A DNA stretch of 64,000 nt from an uncultured Caulobacterales bacterium (GCA_903837135.1 CAILTK010000106.1:1-64000); one strand, 5' to 3'. Shown: positions 8,910 through 18,543, numbered from the stretch's first letter. Notes: a model not told the origin generated them from the letters alone. Numbers and translations: made by a program.

Positions 8910-9055
8910 CCCTTCCCCCTCGATGGGGGAAGGGCCGGGGATGGGAGCGAGTGCAGGACGCTGAAGCGAAGCGCACGAGAGGCGCCACGCGGTCTCGTTC
9001 GTCAAAGTGGTGCACCCATCCCCATGCCCGACCTCTCCCGTATCGAAGGGGAGAG
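8910..9055. repeat. Palindromic intergenic repeat, probable bidirectional terminator
   Basis: Three nested inverted pairs fill the space between two convergent genes: CCCTTCCCCC 8910-8919 with GGGGGAAGGG 8925-8934; GGGGATGGG 8937-8945 with CCCATCCCC 9015-9023; and CCTCTCCC 9032-9039 with GGGAGAGG 9048-9055. This looks like a dispersed G/C-rich palindromic repeat, but one copy cannot prove dispersal. Confidence 0.5.
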
Positions 9056-9063
9056 GAGGAAAA

Positions 9064-9831
9064 TTACCGCACCCCGCCCCCGCGCGGGCCCAGCACGTCG
9101 GCCCAGCGCCACTCGCCGCCGCCGATGGCCAGGCGCGTCGCGCCCGGACCGCCGTCGAGCGAGATCAGCACCAGGCCGTGCACCGGTTCGGTGCGGCAGG
9201 CGGCGGGGGCGAAGGCCACCTCCCACAGGATCGCCTCGCGGACGGCGGCCAGGCCCTTGCCGTCCTCGCCCGAGCTCTGCACCCAGTCGCCGTCCCACAC
9301 CTTGAGCGCCTTGCCGGCGGCGGCGGGCGTCCGCGCGGCGGCCAGCACCAGGGGATCGCGGCGCAGGGCCTCCTGCACCCGGCGCAGCATGTTGCACGCC
9401 CCGCCGCCGGCGCCAGAGCCGTTTCCGCCGCCGCCCGAGCCCGACCCATCCGCCGTGGCGGCGCCGGCCAGCTCCGCCGGGCTCAACTCCACCGGCGGCG
9501 CGATCACCGCCGCCTTGCCCGGCGCGAGCTTGACCATGTCGGGGGGGGCGGGGACGGGCGTCTGGCGGCCCAGGCTCTTGGGCGCGGCGGTCGTCGCGGC
9601 CGCCTTGGCCGAAGAAGGCTCCTGCGGCGCGGCGGGCGCGAGCTGCGAACCGGTCACCAGGGCAACGGTCACCGGCGGCGGCTCGACCGGCTTTGGCGGG
9701 ACGACCATCAGCAGAAGGGCGATCACCACCGAAAGGTGAGCCGCCAGGCTGAGGCCGATGGCGGCCGAGCGCCGTCCCGCGCCGGAACGGCGGCGCGTTG
9801 TCGAGTCGGCAGGGGCTTCAACAGGCTTCAT
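9064..9831 (-). CDS. TonB-like membrane-anchored Ala/Pro-rich protein, unknown function
   Basis: 255 residues. One membrane helix (about residues 24-44) follows a basic N-terminus. A Pro/Ala-rich linker (about 45-130) and a Gly/Ser run lead to a C-terminal globular part with three cysteines (CNMLRRVQEALRRDPLV, PAACRTEP). The layout resembles TonB/TolA-type energy transducers, but no TonB C-terminal motif is visible. I do not recognise the globular domain. Confidence 0.65.
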   Translation of the reverse strand: MKPVEAPADSTTRRRSGAGRRSAAIGLSLAAHLSVVIALLLMVVPPKPVEPPPVTVALVTGSQLAPAAPQEPSSAKAAATTAAPKSLGRQTPVPAPPDMVKLAPGKAAVIAPPVELSPAELAGAATADGSGSGGGGNGSGAGGGACNMLRRVQEALRRDPLVLAAARTPAAAGKALKVWDGDWVQSSGEDGKGLAAVREAILWEVAFAPAACRTEPVHGLVLISLDGGPGATRLAIGGGEWRWADVLGPRGGGVR

Positions 9832-9906
9832 CGGGAAGCGGTTCAGACCTTACGCGCCGACAGAAGACCAGACGGGCGCGTCAGCATGATGGCGCGCCAG
9901 GGTTCC

Positions 9907-11808
9907 CTAAGCCTTACGGAAATAGCCGTAGATTCGCTCCGCCAGGGCCTCGCTCACCCCCTCGACCTTGGCCAGGTCGGGCACCGCGGCGCGGCTGACC
10001 CCGCGCGCCGAGCCGAAGGCGTGCAGCAGGGCGCGCTTGCGGGCCGGGCCCACGCCCTCGATCTCGTCGAGCGGGTTCTTGATCATGGCGGCGGCGCGGC
10101 GGACGCGGTGGACACCGATGGCGAAGCGGTGGGCTTCGTCGCGCAGGCGCTGCAGATAGTAGAGCACCGGGCTCTTGGGCTCGAGCATGTAGGGGGGCTT
10201 GCCCGGCAGGAAGAAGCGCTCCAGCCCCGCGTCGCGGTCCGGCCCCTTGGCCACGCCGATCACGGCGATGTCGTCGAGGCCGAGGTCGGCCAGCACGCTC
10301 AACGCCGCGTCGAGCTGGCCCTGGCCGCCGTCGACCAGCACGAGGTCCGGCCGGGCGGCGGGCTCGCCCGCCTCCTCCTCCTTGACCAGGCGGGAGAAGC
10401 GCCGGCGCAGCACCTCGGCCATCATGGCGTAGTCGTCGCCGGGGGTCAGCTCGGTGCTCTTGATGTTGAACTTGCGGTACTGCGACTTCTCGAAGCCCTC
10501 CGGGCCGGCGACGATCATGCCGCCGACCGCGTTCGTGCCCATGACGTGGGAGTTGTCGTAGACCTCGATCCGCTCGGGCGTGGTCTCGAGGCCGAACACC
10601 TCGGCGACGCCGACCAGCAGCCGGCCCTGGGCCGAGCTTTCGGCCATCTTGCGGCCCAGCGCCTCCCTGGCGTTGGTCAGGGCGTGGCCGACCAGGTCGC
10701 GCTTTTCGCCGCGCTGCGGGACGGCGATCTCGACCTTGCGGCCGGTCTTGTCGAGGGTCGCCTTGATGGTGAAGGCTTCCTGCAGCAAGAGGCGGTTGGG
10801 CACGTCGTGCGACAGCAGGATCAGGCGCGGGATCGGCTTGTCCTCGTAGAACTGCCCCAGGAAGGCGTCGAGGATCACGCCGCACTCGCCGAACGCCGCC
10901 TCGTGCTCGTCCTCGACCACGGTGTTCACGCGTGGGAAGTAGGCGCGGTTGCCCCAGTTCTGGCCGGCGCGGAAGAAGAACACCTGCACGCAGGCCTGAC
11001 CGCCCTCGGCGTGGACGGCGAAGACGTCGGCCTCGTCCACCGTCTCGGGATTGATCTGACTCTCCATCGAAATCGCCGACAGGGCGCGGATCCGGTCGCG
11101 CAGGCGCGCGGCGCGCTCGAACTCCATGTCCTCGGCGGCGGCCGACATCTCGGTGGAGAGGCGGCCGATCACGGCCTTGGACTTGCCGCGCAGGAAGTCG
11201 TGCGCCTGATCGACCAGGCAGGCGTAGTCCTCCGGCGAGATCAGGTCGACGCAGGGGGCCGAGCAGCGCTTGATCTGGTGCAGCATGCAGGGGCGGGTGC
11301 GGCTGTCGAACACGCTGTCCGAGCACGACCGCAGCAGGAAGGCCTTCTGCAGGATGTTGACGGTGCGGTTCACCGCCCAGGTGGAGGCGAAGGGGCCGAA
11401 ATAGTCGCCGACGATGGTGTGGGCGCCGCGGTGCTTCCTGATCTGAGGCGCGGGATGGTCGCGCCGCAGCAGGATCTCGGCGAAGGACTTGTCGTCGCGC
11501 AGCACCACGTTGAAGCGCGGCTTCAGCTTCTTGATCAGGTTGGATTCGAGCAGGAGGGCGTCGGTCTCCGTGCGCGTGGTGGTGAACTCCATCGCCCGGG
11601 TCAGGTGCACCATGTGGGCGATGCGCTGGGTGTGGAACCGGCCCTGGGCGTACTGGATCACCCGCTTCTTCAGGCTGCGCGCCTTGCCGACGTAGAGCAC
11701 CTCGCCGTCGTCGCCGAGCATGCGGTAGACGCCGGGCGTCTCCGGCAGCCGCTTGGCTTCGTCGAGGATCAGGGCCGTGCCGGACAGGATGGGCGAGTCG
11801 GAACTCAT
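9907..11808 (-). CDS. uvrC: Excinuclease ABC subunit C
   Basis: About 633 residues, normal for UvrC. Domains in order: an N-terminal GIY-YIG nuclease ([26 protein letters not shown]), a Cys-containing loop ([13 protein letters not shown]), the UVR helical hairpin, the RNase H-like endonuclease with its Asp residues ([35 protein letters not shown]), and a C-terminal helix-hairpin-helix pair ([13 protein letters not shown]). It makes both incisions in nucleotide excision repair after UvrAB find the lesion. ATG 11817 is also possible; ATG 11808 lies three codons inside. Confidence 0.97.
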   Translation of the reverse strand: MSSDSPILSGTALILDEAKRLPETPGVYRMLGDDGEVLYVGKARSLKKRVIQYAQGRFHTQRIAHMVHLTRAMEFTTTRTETDALLLESNLIKKLKPRFNVVLRDDKSFAEILLRRDHPAPQIRKHRGAHTIVGDYFGPFASTWAVNRTVNILQKAFLLRSCSDSVFDSRTRPCMLHQIKRCSAPCVDLISPEDYACLVDQAHDFLRGKSKAVIGRLSTEMSAAAEDMEFERAARLRDRIRALSAISMESQINPETVDEADVFAVHAEGGQACVQVFFFRAGQNWGNRAYFPRVNTVVEDEHEAAFGECGVILDAFLGQFYEDKPIPRLILLSHDVPNRLLLQEAFTIKATLDKTGRKVEIAVPQRGEKRDLVGHALTNAREALGRKMAESSAQGRLLVGVAEVFGLETTPERIEVYDNSHVMGTNAVGGMIVAGPEGFEKSQYRKFNIKSTELTPGDDYAMMAEVLRRRFSRLVKEEEAGEPAARPDLVLVDGGQGQLDAALSVLADLGLDDIAVIGVAKGPDRDAGLERFFLPGKPPYMLEPKSPVLYYLQRLRDEAHRFAIGVHRVRRAAAMIKNPLDEIEGVGPARKRALLHAFGSARGVSRAAVPDLAKVEGVSEALAERIYGYFRKA

Positions 11809-11848
11809 GGCGCCCATATAAGTCGTCCCGCCCCCGCGAGGGGAGGGG

Positions 11849-12319
11849 TCACCAGAGCGGATGGGCGCCTTCGCCCTCGAACACCTCGGCGATGCGGGCG
11901 CGGGTTCCCGGCGTCGCGGTCTCGGGCAGGTCGTCCGGCGCGAACCATCCGAGGTTCAGGATCTCGCCGCGGGAGGTGGCTTCGACCTTGCGCCACTGCG
12001 GGACGCGGAACAGCAGGACATGGTCGTTGCGATGCCGGCGGTGGTTGCTGTGCACCGACACCAGCACCGGAGGCCCGGTCGCCTCTATTCCCGCCTCTTC
12101 GACCAGTTCGCGCGAGAGGGCCTCCTGCGCCGTCTCGCCGCGCTCCACGCCGCCGCCCGGCAGATACCAGCCGTGCACATAGGTATGCTCGATCAGCAGC
12201 ACCCGGCCTTCGGGGTCGGTGACAAGGCCGCGCACGCCGAGGGTCATGCCGCGCGAAATCGCCCACCAGCGGTGAAACAGGGGGGTGACGAAGGGGCTGA
12301 GACCGCGGCGCCAGGGCAT
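11849..12319 (-). CDS. Nudix hydrolase
   Basis: 156 residues. The Nudix box is intact: [19 protein letters not shown] followed by EEAG, with all Gly, Glu and Arg positions needed for divalent-metal-dependent cleavage of a nucleoside diphosphate linked to another group. A preceding hydrophobic stretch ([19 protein letters not shown]) is common in this subgroup. The substrate cannot be read from the sequence. It lies 31 bp upstream of uvrC on the same strand, so the two could be co-transcribed. Confidence 0.9.
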   Translation of the reverse strand: MPWRRGLSPFVTPLFHRWWAISRGMTLGVRGLVTDPEGRVLLIEHTYVHGWYLPGGGVERGETAQEALSRELVEEAGIEATGPPVLVSVHSNHRRHRNDHVLLFRVPQWRKVEATSRGEILNLGWFAPDDLPETATPGTRARIAEVFEGEGAHPLW

Positions 12320-12416
12320 GGATGGGCGCTTAGCGCGATCCGGGGCGGGAGGGGAGCCCGCGCTTGCCGATCCGGCTCCAGCGGGTTAAGCGGAGGGGTA
12401 TCGTTCGGAGAGCCCC

Positions 12417-12497
12417 ATGGCGGCCATTCTGCCCATCCTGCTGTTTGTGGTCGCGGTCCTGGCGATCAACATCGTCGAGTTCAAGCGGCCGGACTGA
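12417..12497 (+). CDS. 26-residue single-helix membrane peptide
   Basis: ATG 12417 to TGA 12495-12497 encodes 26 residues: a hydrophobic helix (ILPILLFVVAVLAINIVEF) ending in the charged KRPD. GGAG at 12407-12410 gives a good ribosome site. Its stop shares one base with the start of the next gene (TGATG), the classic coupling arrangement. The function is unknown: it may be a small membrane protein, or simply a leader whose translation delivers ribosomes to the SDR start. Confidence 0.55.
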   Translation: MAAILPILLFVVAVLAINIVEFKRPD

Positions 12498-13267
12498 TGG
12501 CGAAGGCCGCGCGCGCGGCGGCGCTGGTCACCGGCGCGGGCAAGCGGGTCGGCCGCGCCTTCGCGCTCAGGCTGGCGGGCGCCGGCTTCCCGATCCTGGT
12601 TCACGCGCGCCATCCCGACCCGGACGCGCTCGAGACGGTCTCGCTGATCCAGCACGCGGGCGGACGCGCGGCGGTGGTCGCCGCCGACCTGTCGGACCGG
12701 GCCGACCTCGCCGCTCTGGTCGGGCGCGCCACCGAGCCGTTCGGGCCGCTGGGCCTGTTGGTCAATTCCGCGTCCACCTTCCACGACGACCGGGTGGGGA
12801 CGATCACCGCCGAAAGCTGGGACGCCCACTTCGCCGCCAACCTCTATGCCCCGGTCATGCTGGCGCAGGCCTTCGCGGCCCAGGTCGACGGCCTGACCGC
12901 CGACGCCGACCCCCTGATCGTGAACATCCTCGACCAGCGCGTGCTGAAGCCCAATCCGCAGTTCTTTTCCTACAGCCTGACCAAGGCGGCGCTGCATTGG
13001 GCCACCACGACCCTGGCCCAGGCGCTGGCGCCGCGCATTCGCGTCAACGGCATCGGTCCCGGCCCGACCCTGCCCTCGATCCATCAGACCGCGGACAGCT
13101 TCGCCGCCGAGGCCGCGGCCACCCTGCTCGGCCGCGGCTCGTCGCCGGAAGACCTGGCTTACGCCCTGCTCTACCTGGTCGACGCCCGGGCGGTGACCGG
13201 CCAGATGCTCGCGGTCGACGGCGGACAGCATCTGAACTGGCGCACGCCGGACATCGAGGGCGCATGA
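12497..13267 (+). CDS. SDR oxidoreductase, pteridine-reductase (FolM-like) type
   Basis: 256 residues with a Rossmann fold. The cofactor loop reads TGAGKRVG, matching the TGxxxRxG form that separates pteridine reductases (PTR1, FolM) from ordinary SDRs with TGxxxGxG. The catalytic YxxxK is in SYSLTKAALHWA. The start overlaps the upstream mini-ORF and the end overlaps folB by 4 bp (ATGA). Coupling to folB supports a role in reducing dihydropterins in folate or monapterin metabolism. Confidence 0.8.
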   Translation: MAKAARAAALVTGAGKRVGRAFALRLAGAGFPILVHARHPDPDALETVSLIQHAGGRAAVVAADLSDRADLAALVGRATEPFGPLGLLVNSASTFHDDRVGTITAESWDAHFAANLYAPVMLAQAFAAQVDGLTADADPLIVNILDQRVLKPNPQFFSYSLTKAALHWATTTLAQALAPRIRVNGIGPGPTLPSIHQTADSFAAEAAATLLGRGSSPEDLAYALLYLVDARAVTGQMLAVDGGQHLNWRTPDIEGA

Positions 13268-13623
13268 CGGGCCGGATCGCCGGGCTGCGGGTGTTCGTGC
13301 GCGGCCTCAGGATCGAGGCCGAGATCGGGCTCAATCCGGACGAGCGCGGCCGCCGCCAGCCGCTGGTCATCGACGCCGAGGCCATCCTCGATCCGGCCGC
13401 GCCCGAGCACCTTCGCGATACCTTCAACTATGAGCACGTGGTGTCGGCGGCCCGCGCGGTCAGCGCCGGCGGGCATGTCGAGCTGGCGGAGACCTTCGCC
13501 CTGCGGATCGGGGAGATCCTGCTCGCGCACCACGGCGTCAGCGAGGTGACCGTGTCGGTCGGCAAGCCCGAAGCTCTGGACGCCGCCGACCTCGCGGGCG
13601 CCGAGATCAAGCTTCGCCGTTGA
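13264..13623 (+). CDS. folB: Dihydroneopterin aldolase
   Basis: 119 residues, typical for FolB. Visible features are EAEIGLNPDERGRRQPLVID with the conserved acidic and basic residues after the first strand, NYEHVVSAAR, and ELAETFALRIGEILL around the catalytic region. It cleaves 7,8-dihydroneopterin to 6-hydroxymethyl-dihydropterin in folate synthesis. Overlap with the SDR gene by ATGA indicates a small pterin operon. Confidence 0.9.
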   Translation: MTGRIAGLRVFVRGLRIEAEIGLNPDERGRRQPLVIDAEAILDPAAPEHLRDTFNYEHVVSAARAVSAGGHVELAETFALRIGEILLAHHGVSEVTVSVGKPEALDAADLAGAEIKLRR

Positions 13624-13743
13624 CGGGATTACACAGACGTCACATGCTGTCGAAGACTTAATTCCGCCCGGCGTAGCCGTGTCGGGGTCGCGTACGTATC
13701 TATAAGCGTGAGGCGCACACTGCGCTGTTACGGAACGACGACG

Positions 13744-14157
13744 ATGACCGAAGCTTCGGCTTTCAATCCCCGCCCGATGGCGACCAGCGAAGACCTGACG
13801 CTGCCGATCGTCGTCTATGTGCTTTATCTCCTGGCCGTGCCCACGGCCCTGCTGTCGCTGCTGATCGGCGTGGTGATCGCCTACGCCAACCGCGACCGCG
13901 CGGGCCCGGCGGCGCGGAGCCACTACGAATTTCTGATCCGCACCTTCTGGCTCAGCCTGGTCTGCCTGCTCGTGGGCCTCGCCGTCTGTGTCGTCGGCGG
14001 CATTCTCAGCGTGATCCTGATCGGCATCCCGATCCTGATCGTCGGCGGCCTGATGCTGGCCGGCGCCAAGCTCTGGTATGTGGTGCGCTGCATCCTCGGC
14101 ATCGTCTACGCGGCGCGGCATGAGGCCTATCCGCGGCCGGACGCCCTGCTGGCGTAG
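13744..14157 (+). CDS. DUF4870-like membrane protein
   Basis: 137 residues with about three membrane helices (roughly 21-44, 62-85 and 86-110) and a YANRDRAGPAARSHYEF segment between the first two, typical of DUF4870 and related TIGR-type membrane proteins. Function unknown. ATG 13744 begins the conserved region; a longer frame from 13708 has no ribosome site. It converges on tipF, with 18 bp between the stops. Confidence 0.75.
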   Translation: MTEASAFNPRPMATSEDLTLPIVVYVLYLLAVPTALLSLLIGVVIAYANRDRAGPAARSHYEFLIRTFWLSLVCLLVGLAVCVVGGILSVILIGIPILIVGGLMLAGAKLWYVVRCILGIVYAARHEAYPRPDALLA

Positions 14158-14175
14158 GCGGGGTCCGCGGGTCCG

Positions 14176-15444
14176 CTATCTGCCGCCGGACCGCCTCAGC
14201 GCGCCGTGCATGAAGTCGGACGGCGGGGCGGTTTCGGCCAGGACGCTGTCGCGAATGGCGCGGGGCTCGCCGAACAGATGGCCCTGGCCGTAGCCGATCT
14301 CGAGCTCCAGGATGTCGATCACCTGGCGCTCGGACTCCACCTTCTCGACGATCAGCTCGACGCCGTAGCGGCGCATGAGCGCGGCGTAGTCGGAGGCCTG
14401 CACGTCCGGCAGGGACCGCAGCGCCAGCCGGCCGTCGACCTCGAGCAACTGGTCGAGCAGGACCCCGGCGGCGACCTTGACGAACTTGACGTCGGCGCGG
14501 GACAGGTCGGCGAAATCAAGGTCGAGGTCGGAGACCTTGTCCATCGAGAACCGGAAGCCGAGGTCGGCCAGCTTGGCCATGTTGCGGGCCTCGAGCGAGC
14601 CCCGGTCGCTGAAGGCGTTCTGGCCGAGCTCGAAGATCAGCGCGCCGGACAGGTCCTTGTTCTGAGACAGGAAGTCCAGGAACTGGGGAAAGAACACCTC
14701 GTCGCCCAGCGAGGCCAGCGAGATGTTGCAGAAGATCCCCACGCGCCGGTCGGTCTTGGCCAGGCGGCGGACGATCTGCACGCAGCGGAACAGAAGCAGG
14801 TTGTCGATGGCCGAGACCAGGCCTTCGGGTTCGGCCACGCGCAGGTATTCGGCCGGCATCAGCACCCGGCCGTCGGCGTCGCGCAGCCGCGAGAAGCTCT
14901 CGTAGAACACCGTCCGCCGTTGGGGCAGGGAGACCACCGGCTGCAGGTAGAGGTCCACCCGATTGTCGGCCAGGGCCTCGCGCACGGTCTCGAGCAGGGC
15001 CGAGGTGCGCGGGTCGGTCCGGCCCGCGTGTCCCGAATGTCCGCCGCCGCCGTAGCTGCGCAGCACCCGGGGATCGGTGATGCTTTCGCTGAGCCGCGCG
15101 ACCAGATCCTCGAGCATGTGCACTTCGTCGGTCAGCGCCTGGGTGCGCGTCTCCGACGCGGTCTGCAACCGGTCTTCCAGGCCTTCGAGGGCGTTCTGCG
15201 TCGCTTCGATATGGTCGACCATCAGCCGGTGCGCCTCGCGCAGGCGCTCGATCTCTTCCCTGAGGCGGGCGCTCTCGACAGCCCGGCCGATCAGGTTATG
15301 CATGGCGAAGGCGACGCCGAGCGTGCCGATCAGCCCCGCCATGCCCGCACCCCAGCCCGCGCCGGTGCGCCAGAGGAGCACGGCGACCGTCGAGGCGAGG
15401 AACAGGTAGGCGCCCGAAAGGAGCGCCATCACGGCCTTGGACAT
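14176..15444 (-). CDS. tipF: TipF-like flagellar regulator with degenerate EAL domain
   Basis: 422 residues: two N-terminal membrane helices (about 7-24 and 30-50), a coiled coil (about 57-125) and a C-terminal EAL-family domain (about 160-410). The EAL signature is degenerate (FYESFSRLR), as in Caulobacter TipF, which binds but does not hydrolyse c-di-GMP and helps place and assemble the polar flagellum. Further EAL-fold landmarks are LDLYLQPVVSL-like (VDLYLQPVVSL), FCNISLASL and ALIFELGQN. The TipF assignment rests on architecture and the ESF motif. Confidence 0.82.
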   Translation of the reverse strand: MSKAVMALLSGAYLFLASTVAVLLWRTGAGWGAGMAGLIGTLGVAFAMHNLIGRAVESARLREEIERLREAHRLMVDHIEATQNALEGLEDRLQTASETRTQALTDEVHMLEDLVARLSESITDPRVLRSYGGGGHSGHAGRTDPRTSALLETVREALADNRVDLYLQPVVSLPQRRTVFYESFSRLRDADGRVLMPAEYLRVAEPEGLVSAIDNLLLFRCVQIVRRLAKTDRRVGIFCNISLASLGDEVFFPQFLDFLSQNKDLSGALIFELGQNAFSDRGSLEARNMAKLADLGFRFSMDKVSDLDLDFADLSRADVKFVKVAAGVLLDQLLEVDGRLALRSLPDVQASDYAALMRRYGVELIVEKVESERQVIDILELEIGYGQGHLFGEPRAIRDSVLAETAPPSDFMHGALRRSGGR

Positions 15445-15579
15445 GATCTTCTTTTCGAGGGACAGAGAGCCGACCCGGTGAGAATCAACTGATTATCAGG
15501 GCGTTCTTCGAGAAACGCGACCCGTGATCGGCGCCGGCGCCGCGACCGATCGCGCACGGCCAAGCCCCAGGCGCCAAAC

Positions 15580-16608
15580 TTATTGGACCGAAGCCAGCAG
15601 GGCTTGCTCTTCCTCGGTCATGTCGACCGGCACGTCGGCGAACAACGGCGTCGACAGATAGCGCTCGCCGGTGTCGGGCAGCATGGCCAGGATGCGGGCT
15701 CCGGCCGGGGCGGTCTCGGCGATCTGAAGCGCGCCGGCGAAGGTGGCGCCGGCGGTGATGCCGACGAAGATCCCTTCCTTCTGCGCCAGCTCGCGGCTGC
15801 AGCGGAGCGCGTCGGGGCCTGGGATGGACAGCAAGGTGTCGGCGAGCCCCATCGAGACGGCGTCGCCGGTCAGCTTGCCGATGAAGTCGGGAGTCCAGCC
15901 CTGCATGGGGTGAGGCTTCCAGGCCGGATGGCTCGTGGCGGGCGAGCCGTCGGGGTTGACCGGCTGGGCCTCGCCGCTGGCCAGAAGAGCGGCGTCGGCG
16001 GGTTCGCAGACCACCACCCGGGTCTCCGGCCGTTCGGCCTTCAGCACCCGGCCCACGCCCTTGAGCGTGCCGCCGGTGCCGTAGCCGGTGACCCAATAGT
16101 CCAGACGCTCCCCGGCGAAGTCCGCCAGGATCTCCTGCGCCGTGGTCTGGGCATGGAAGTCGGCGTTGGCCTCGTTCTCGAACTGACGGGTGAGGAGCCA
16201 GCCGTTCTTCTCCGCCAGGGCGACGGCGACCTCGAGCATGCCGATGGCCCGCCGGGCCGCCGGCGTCAGCACGACCTTGGCGCCAAGAAAGCGCATCAGC
16301 TTGCGCCGCTCGACGCTGAAACTGTCGGCCATGACGATCACCAGGGGATACCCCTTGGCGGCGCACACCATGGCGAGGCCGATGCCGGTGTTGCCGCTGG
16401 TCGCCTCGATCACCGTCTGGCCGGGTTTCAACGCGCCGGAGCGCTCGGCGGCCTCGATCACGCCCAGCGCCAGCCGGTCCTTCACCGAGCCGAGGGGGTT
16501 GAAGGCCTCGATCTTGACGAACAGGTCCACGTGCGCCGGCGCGAGCCGGTTGATCCTGACCACGGGGGTGCGCCCCACCGTGCCGAGAATGCTGTCGTAT
16601 CTGGCCAC
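15580..16608 (-). CDS. cysK: Cysteine synthase (O-acetylserine sulfhydrylase)
   Basis: 342 residues. The PLP lysine is Lys43 in NPLGSVKDRLA. The substrate loop TSGNTGIGLA and the phosphate loop GTGGTLKGVGR are present. It makes cysteine from O-acetylserine and sulfide in the cytoplasm. The start codon is GTG (complement of 16606-16608), supported by GGAGGG directly upstream on the minus strand. At 342 residues it is somewhat longer than E. coli CysK; the extra length lies in an insert after residue 220 and at the C-terminus. Confidence 0.93.
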   Translation of the reverse strand: MARYDSILGTVGRTPVVRINRLAPAHVDLFVKIEAFNPLGSVKDRLALGVIEAAERSGALKPGQTVIEATSGNTGIGLAMVCAAKGYPLVIVMADSFSVERRKLMRFLGAKVVLTPAARRAIGMLEVAVALAEKNGWLLTRQFENEANADFHAQTTAQEILADFAGERLDYWVTGYGTGGTLKGVGRVLKAERPETRVVVCEPADAALLASGEAQPVNPDGSPATSHPAWKPHPMQGWTPDFIGKLTGDAVSMGLADTLLSIPGPDALRCSRELAQKEGIFVGITAGATFAGALQIAETAPAGARILAMLPDTGERYLSTPLFADVPVDMTEEEQALLASVQ

Positions 16609-16810
16609 CTGACCCTCCGGTCATCAACGGAAGCGCCGCTCGCGCCAGGTGTCAACAGCTTGACCGCAATCGCCGGTCATGTTCCTTCCGCGCCATGATC
16701 CGCGCTCCGAAACTTCGGCAGGTGCAGCAAGGCTGCGGTCTTGCGGCGGTTGCGCGCGCGGATCATCGACCCCGGCGACCCTAGACCGCCGCAGGATCGA
16801 CCCGTCCCGA

Positions 16811-16831
16811 CCCCGCCCCGGCGGGGTTTTT
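16811..16831 (+). terminator. Terminator-like hairpin upstream of the 16869 gene
   Basis: CCCCGC 16811-16816 pairs with GCGGGG 16821-16826, followed by TTTTTC. No plus-strand gene precedes it except a 29-codon frame from ATG 16695 to TAG 16782-16784. It may therefore be an attenuator or the end of a small RNA. Confidence 0.5.
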
Positions 16832-16868
16832 CATGCCCTGTCGGCGCGCCGCTCACAGGAGATCTTCG

Positions 16869-17330
16869 ATGACACCCCTTCGCTCCGGCGACGCACCCTA
16901 CGCCTCCGACGCCGAGATCGCGCGATTGGCCCATGGCCTGCTGGACCGCAGCCTTCCCAAGGCCGAATGGACCCACGCCGCCCACTTCGCCGCAACGCTC
17001 TGGCTGATCCGTTTCCGGCCGGACCTCGACCTTCCCGCCGCCCTGCCAGGACTGATCCGTGCCTACAACGAGTCCGTCGGCGGCCGGAACACCGACAGTG
17101 AGGGCTATCACGAGACCATCACCCAGGCCTCGCTCGCCGCTGCGCGCGCGTTTCTGGCCGGGCGGCCCGACGCCGAGCCGCTGAGCACCGTGGTCGCCGA
17201 TCTGATGGCCTCGCCGCTCGGCAGGCCGGACTGGATCCTGGCGTACTGGACGCGCGAACGTCTGTTCTCGGTCGAGGCGCGTCGCGCCTGGGTCGATCCG
17301 GATCTCAAGCCGCTGCGGTTCGGTGTCTAG
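16869..17330 (+). CDS. Conserved hypothetical protein
   Basis: 153 residues, soluble and mostly helical, with no signal peptide or membrane segment. Notable are AEWTHAAHFAATLWLI and GYHETITQASLAAARAFL, with several His and Glu residues that could bind a metal, but I do not recognise the family. ATG 16869 has CAGGAG at 16856-16861. It stands 96 bp before the aldo/keto reductase on the same strand. Confidence 0.7.
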   Translation: MTPLRSGDAPYASDAEIARLAHGLLDRSLPKAEWTHAAHFAATLWLIRFRPDLDLPAALPGLIRAYNESVGGRNTDSEGYHETITQASLAAARAFLAGRPDAEPLSTVVADLMASPLGRPDWILAYWTRERLFSVEARRAWVDPDLKPLRFGV

Positions 17331-17425
17331 CGCGGGGGCGATGGAAACGGCCGTCCCCCCGATTGCGGGGGTCGCCGCGTGCGCATATCTCCCGGGCGGG
17401 CCGGTCCGGCCACGGGGGGATACGC

Positions 17426-18442
17426 ATGAAGTCCAGACGCCTCGGCAAGAGCGCCATCTATGTGTCCGACATCTGCATGGGCACCATGACCTTCGGCACG
17501 GGCGCCGACGAGGCGATGTCGTTCCGGATTCTCGACCAGTCGCTCGACGCCGGGATCAACTTCTTCGACACGGCCGAAAACTATCCGGTCCCGCCCAAGG
17601 AGGAGTACGCCGGCGTCACCGAGGAGATCGTCGGCCGCTGGCTGAAGACCAAGAACCGCGACGCCATCATCCTGGCCACCAAGGTGTGCGGTCCCAGCCA
17701 CGGCTGGCTGAAGGGCTCCCAGCGCGCCGGCATGACCGCGCTCGACCGCCACAACATCGTGCGCGCCGTCGAGGCGTCGCTGAAGCGGCTCGGCACCGAC
17801 TACATCGACCTCTACCAGACCCACTGGCCCGACCACGGCGCGCGCTACGAAGAGGCGCTGCGGGCGCTCGACGACCTGGTGCAGGACGGCAAGGTGCGGG
17901 TGACCGGCTGCTCCAACGAGACCGCCTGGGGGCTGATGAAGAGCCTCGCCGTATCCGACGCCGAGGGCCTCGCCCGCTACGATACGATCCAGAACAATTT
18001 CAGCCTGAACAACCGGCGGTTCGAGGACGACCTGGCGCAGGTCTGCCGACAGGAGGGGGTCAGCCTGATCCCCTATTCGCCGCTCGCGGGCGGGGTCCTG
18101 ACCGGCAAGTACCAGAACGGTTCGCGGCCCGAACCCGCGCGGTTCAGCGCCTATCTCAAGATGGGCGGGCGGCAGGAGGCGATGGCCAGGCGGTTCGTCA
18201 ACGACAAGGCCCTGGCCTCGGTCGAACGGTTCACCGCCATCGCCGAACAGGCGGGAATGAGCGTGACCACCCTGGCCGTCGCCTGGTCCAAACAGCATGA
18301 CTTCGTCGCCTCGACCATCGTCGGCGCCACGCACGTGGACCAGCTGCCCGACATCTTCGCCGCCGCGGAGCTCGAGCTGAGCGCCGAGACGATGAAGGCG
18401 ATCACCGCGGTGACCCGGGACATCATGTACCCGATGGGGTAG
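17426..18442 (+). CDS. Aldo/keto reductase
   Basis: 338 residues forming an AKR TIM barrel. The catalytic tetrad can be read as Asp and Tyr in NFFDTAENYP, Lys in LATKVCG and His in YQTHWPDHG. The C-terminal NADPH-binding part contains TIVGAT. It reduces carbonyl compounds with NADPH; the natural substrate is unknown. ATG 17426 begins the conserved MKSRRLGKS start. It ends 101 bp from the convergent nhaA gene. Confidence 0.9.
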   Translation: MKSRRLGKSAIYVSDICMGTMTFGTGADEAMSFRILDQSLDAGINFFDTAENYPVPPKEEYAGVTEEIVGRWLKTKNRDAIILATKVCGPSHGWLKGSQRAGMTALDRHNIVRAVEASLKRLGTDYIDLYQTHWPDHGARYEEALRALDDLVQDGKVRVTGCSNETAWGLMKSLAVSDAEGLARYDTIQNNFSLNNRRFEDDLAQVCRQEGVSLIPYSPLAGGVLTGKYQNGSRPEPARFSAYLKMGGRQEAMARRFVNDKALASVERFTAIAEQAGMSVTTLAVAWSKQHDFVASTIVGATHVDQLPDIFAAAELELSAETMKAITAVTRDIMYPMG

Positions 18443-18543
18443 GCGGCGCCTGTTCACCAATCGCGGCGCGGATCACCTGTCAGCGCGTGGTCGGGCCGCG
18501 GCTCACGGGCATGCCCCCCGACGACGCGGTGATCGAGCGGCCA

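Noticed and set aside
9007-12222. A plus-strand open frame of over 1000 codons
   Set aside because: It is antisense to uvrC and its neighbours, His/Arg/Gly-rich without family features, and arises from high-GC codon use on the other strand.
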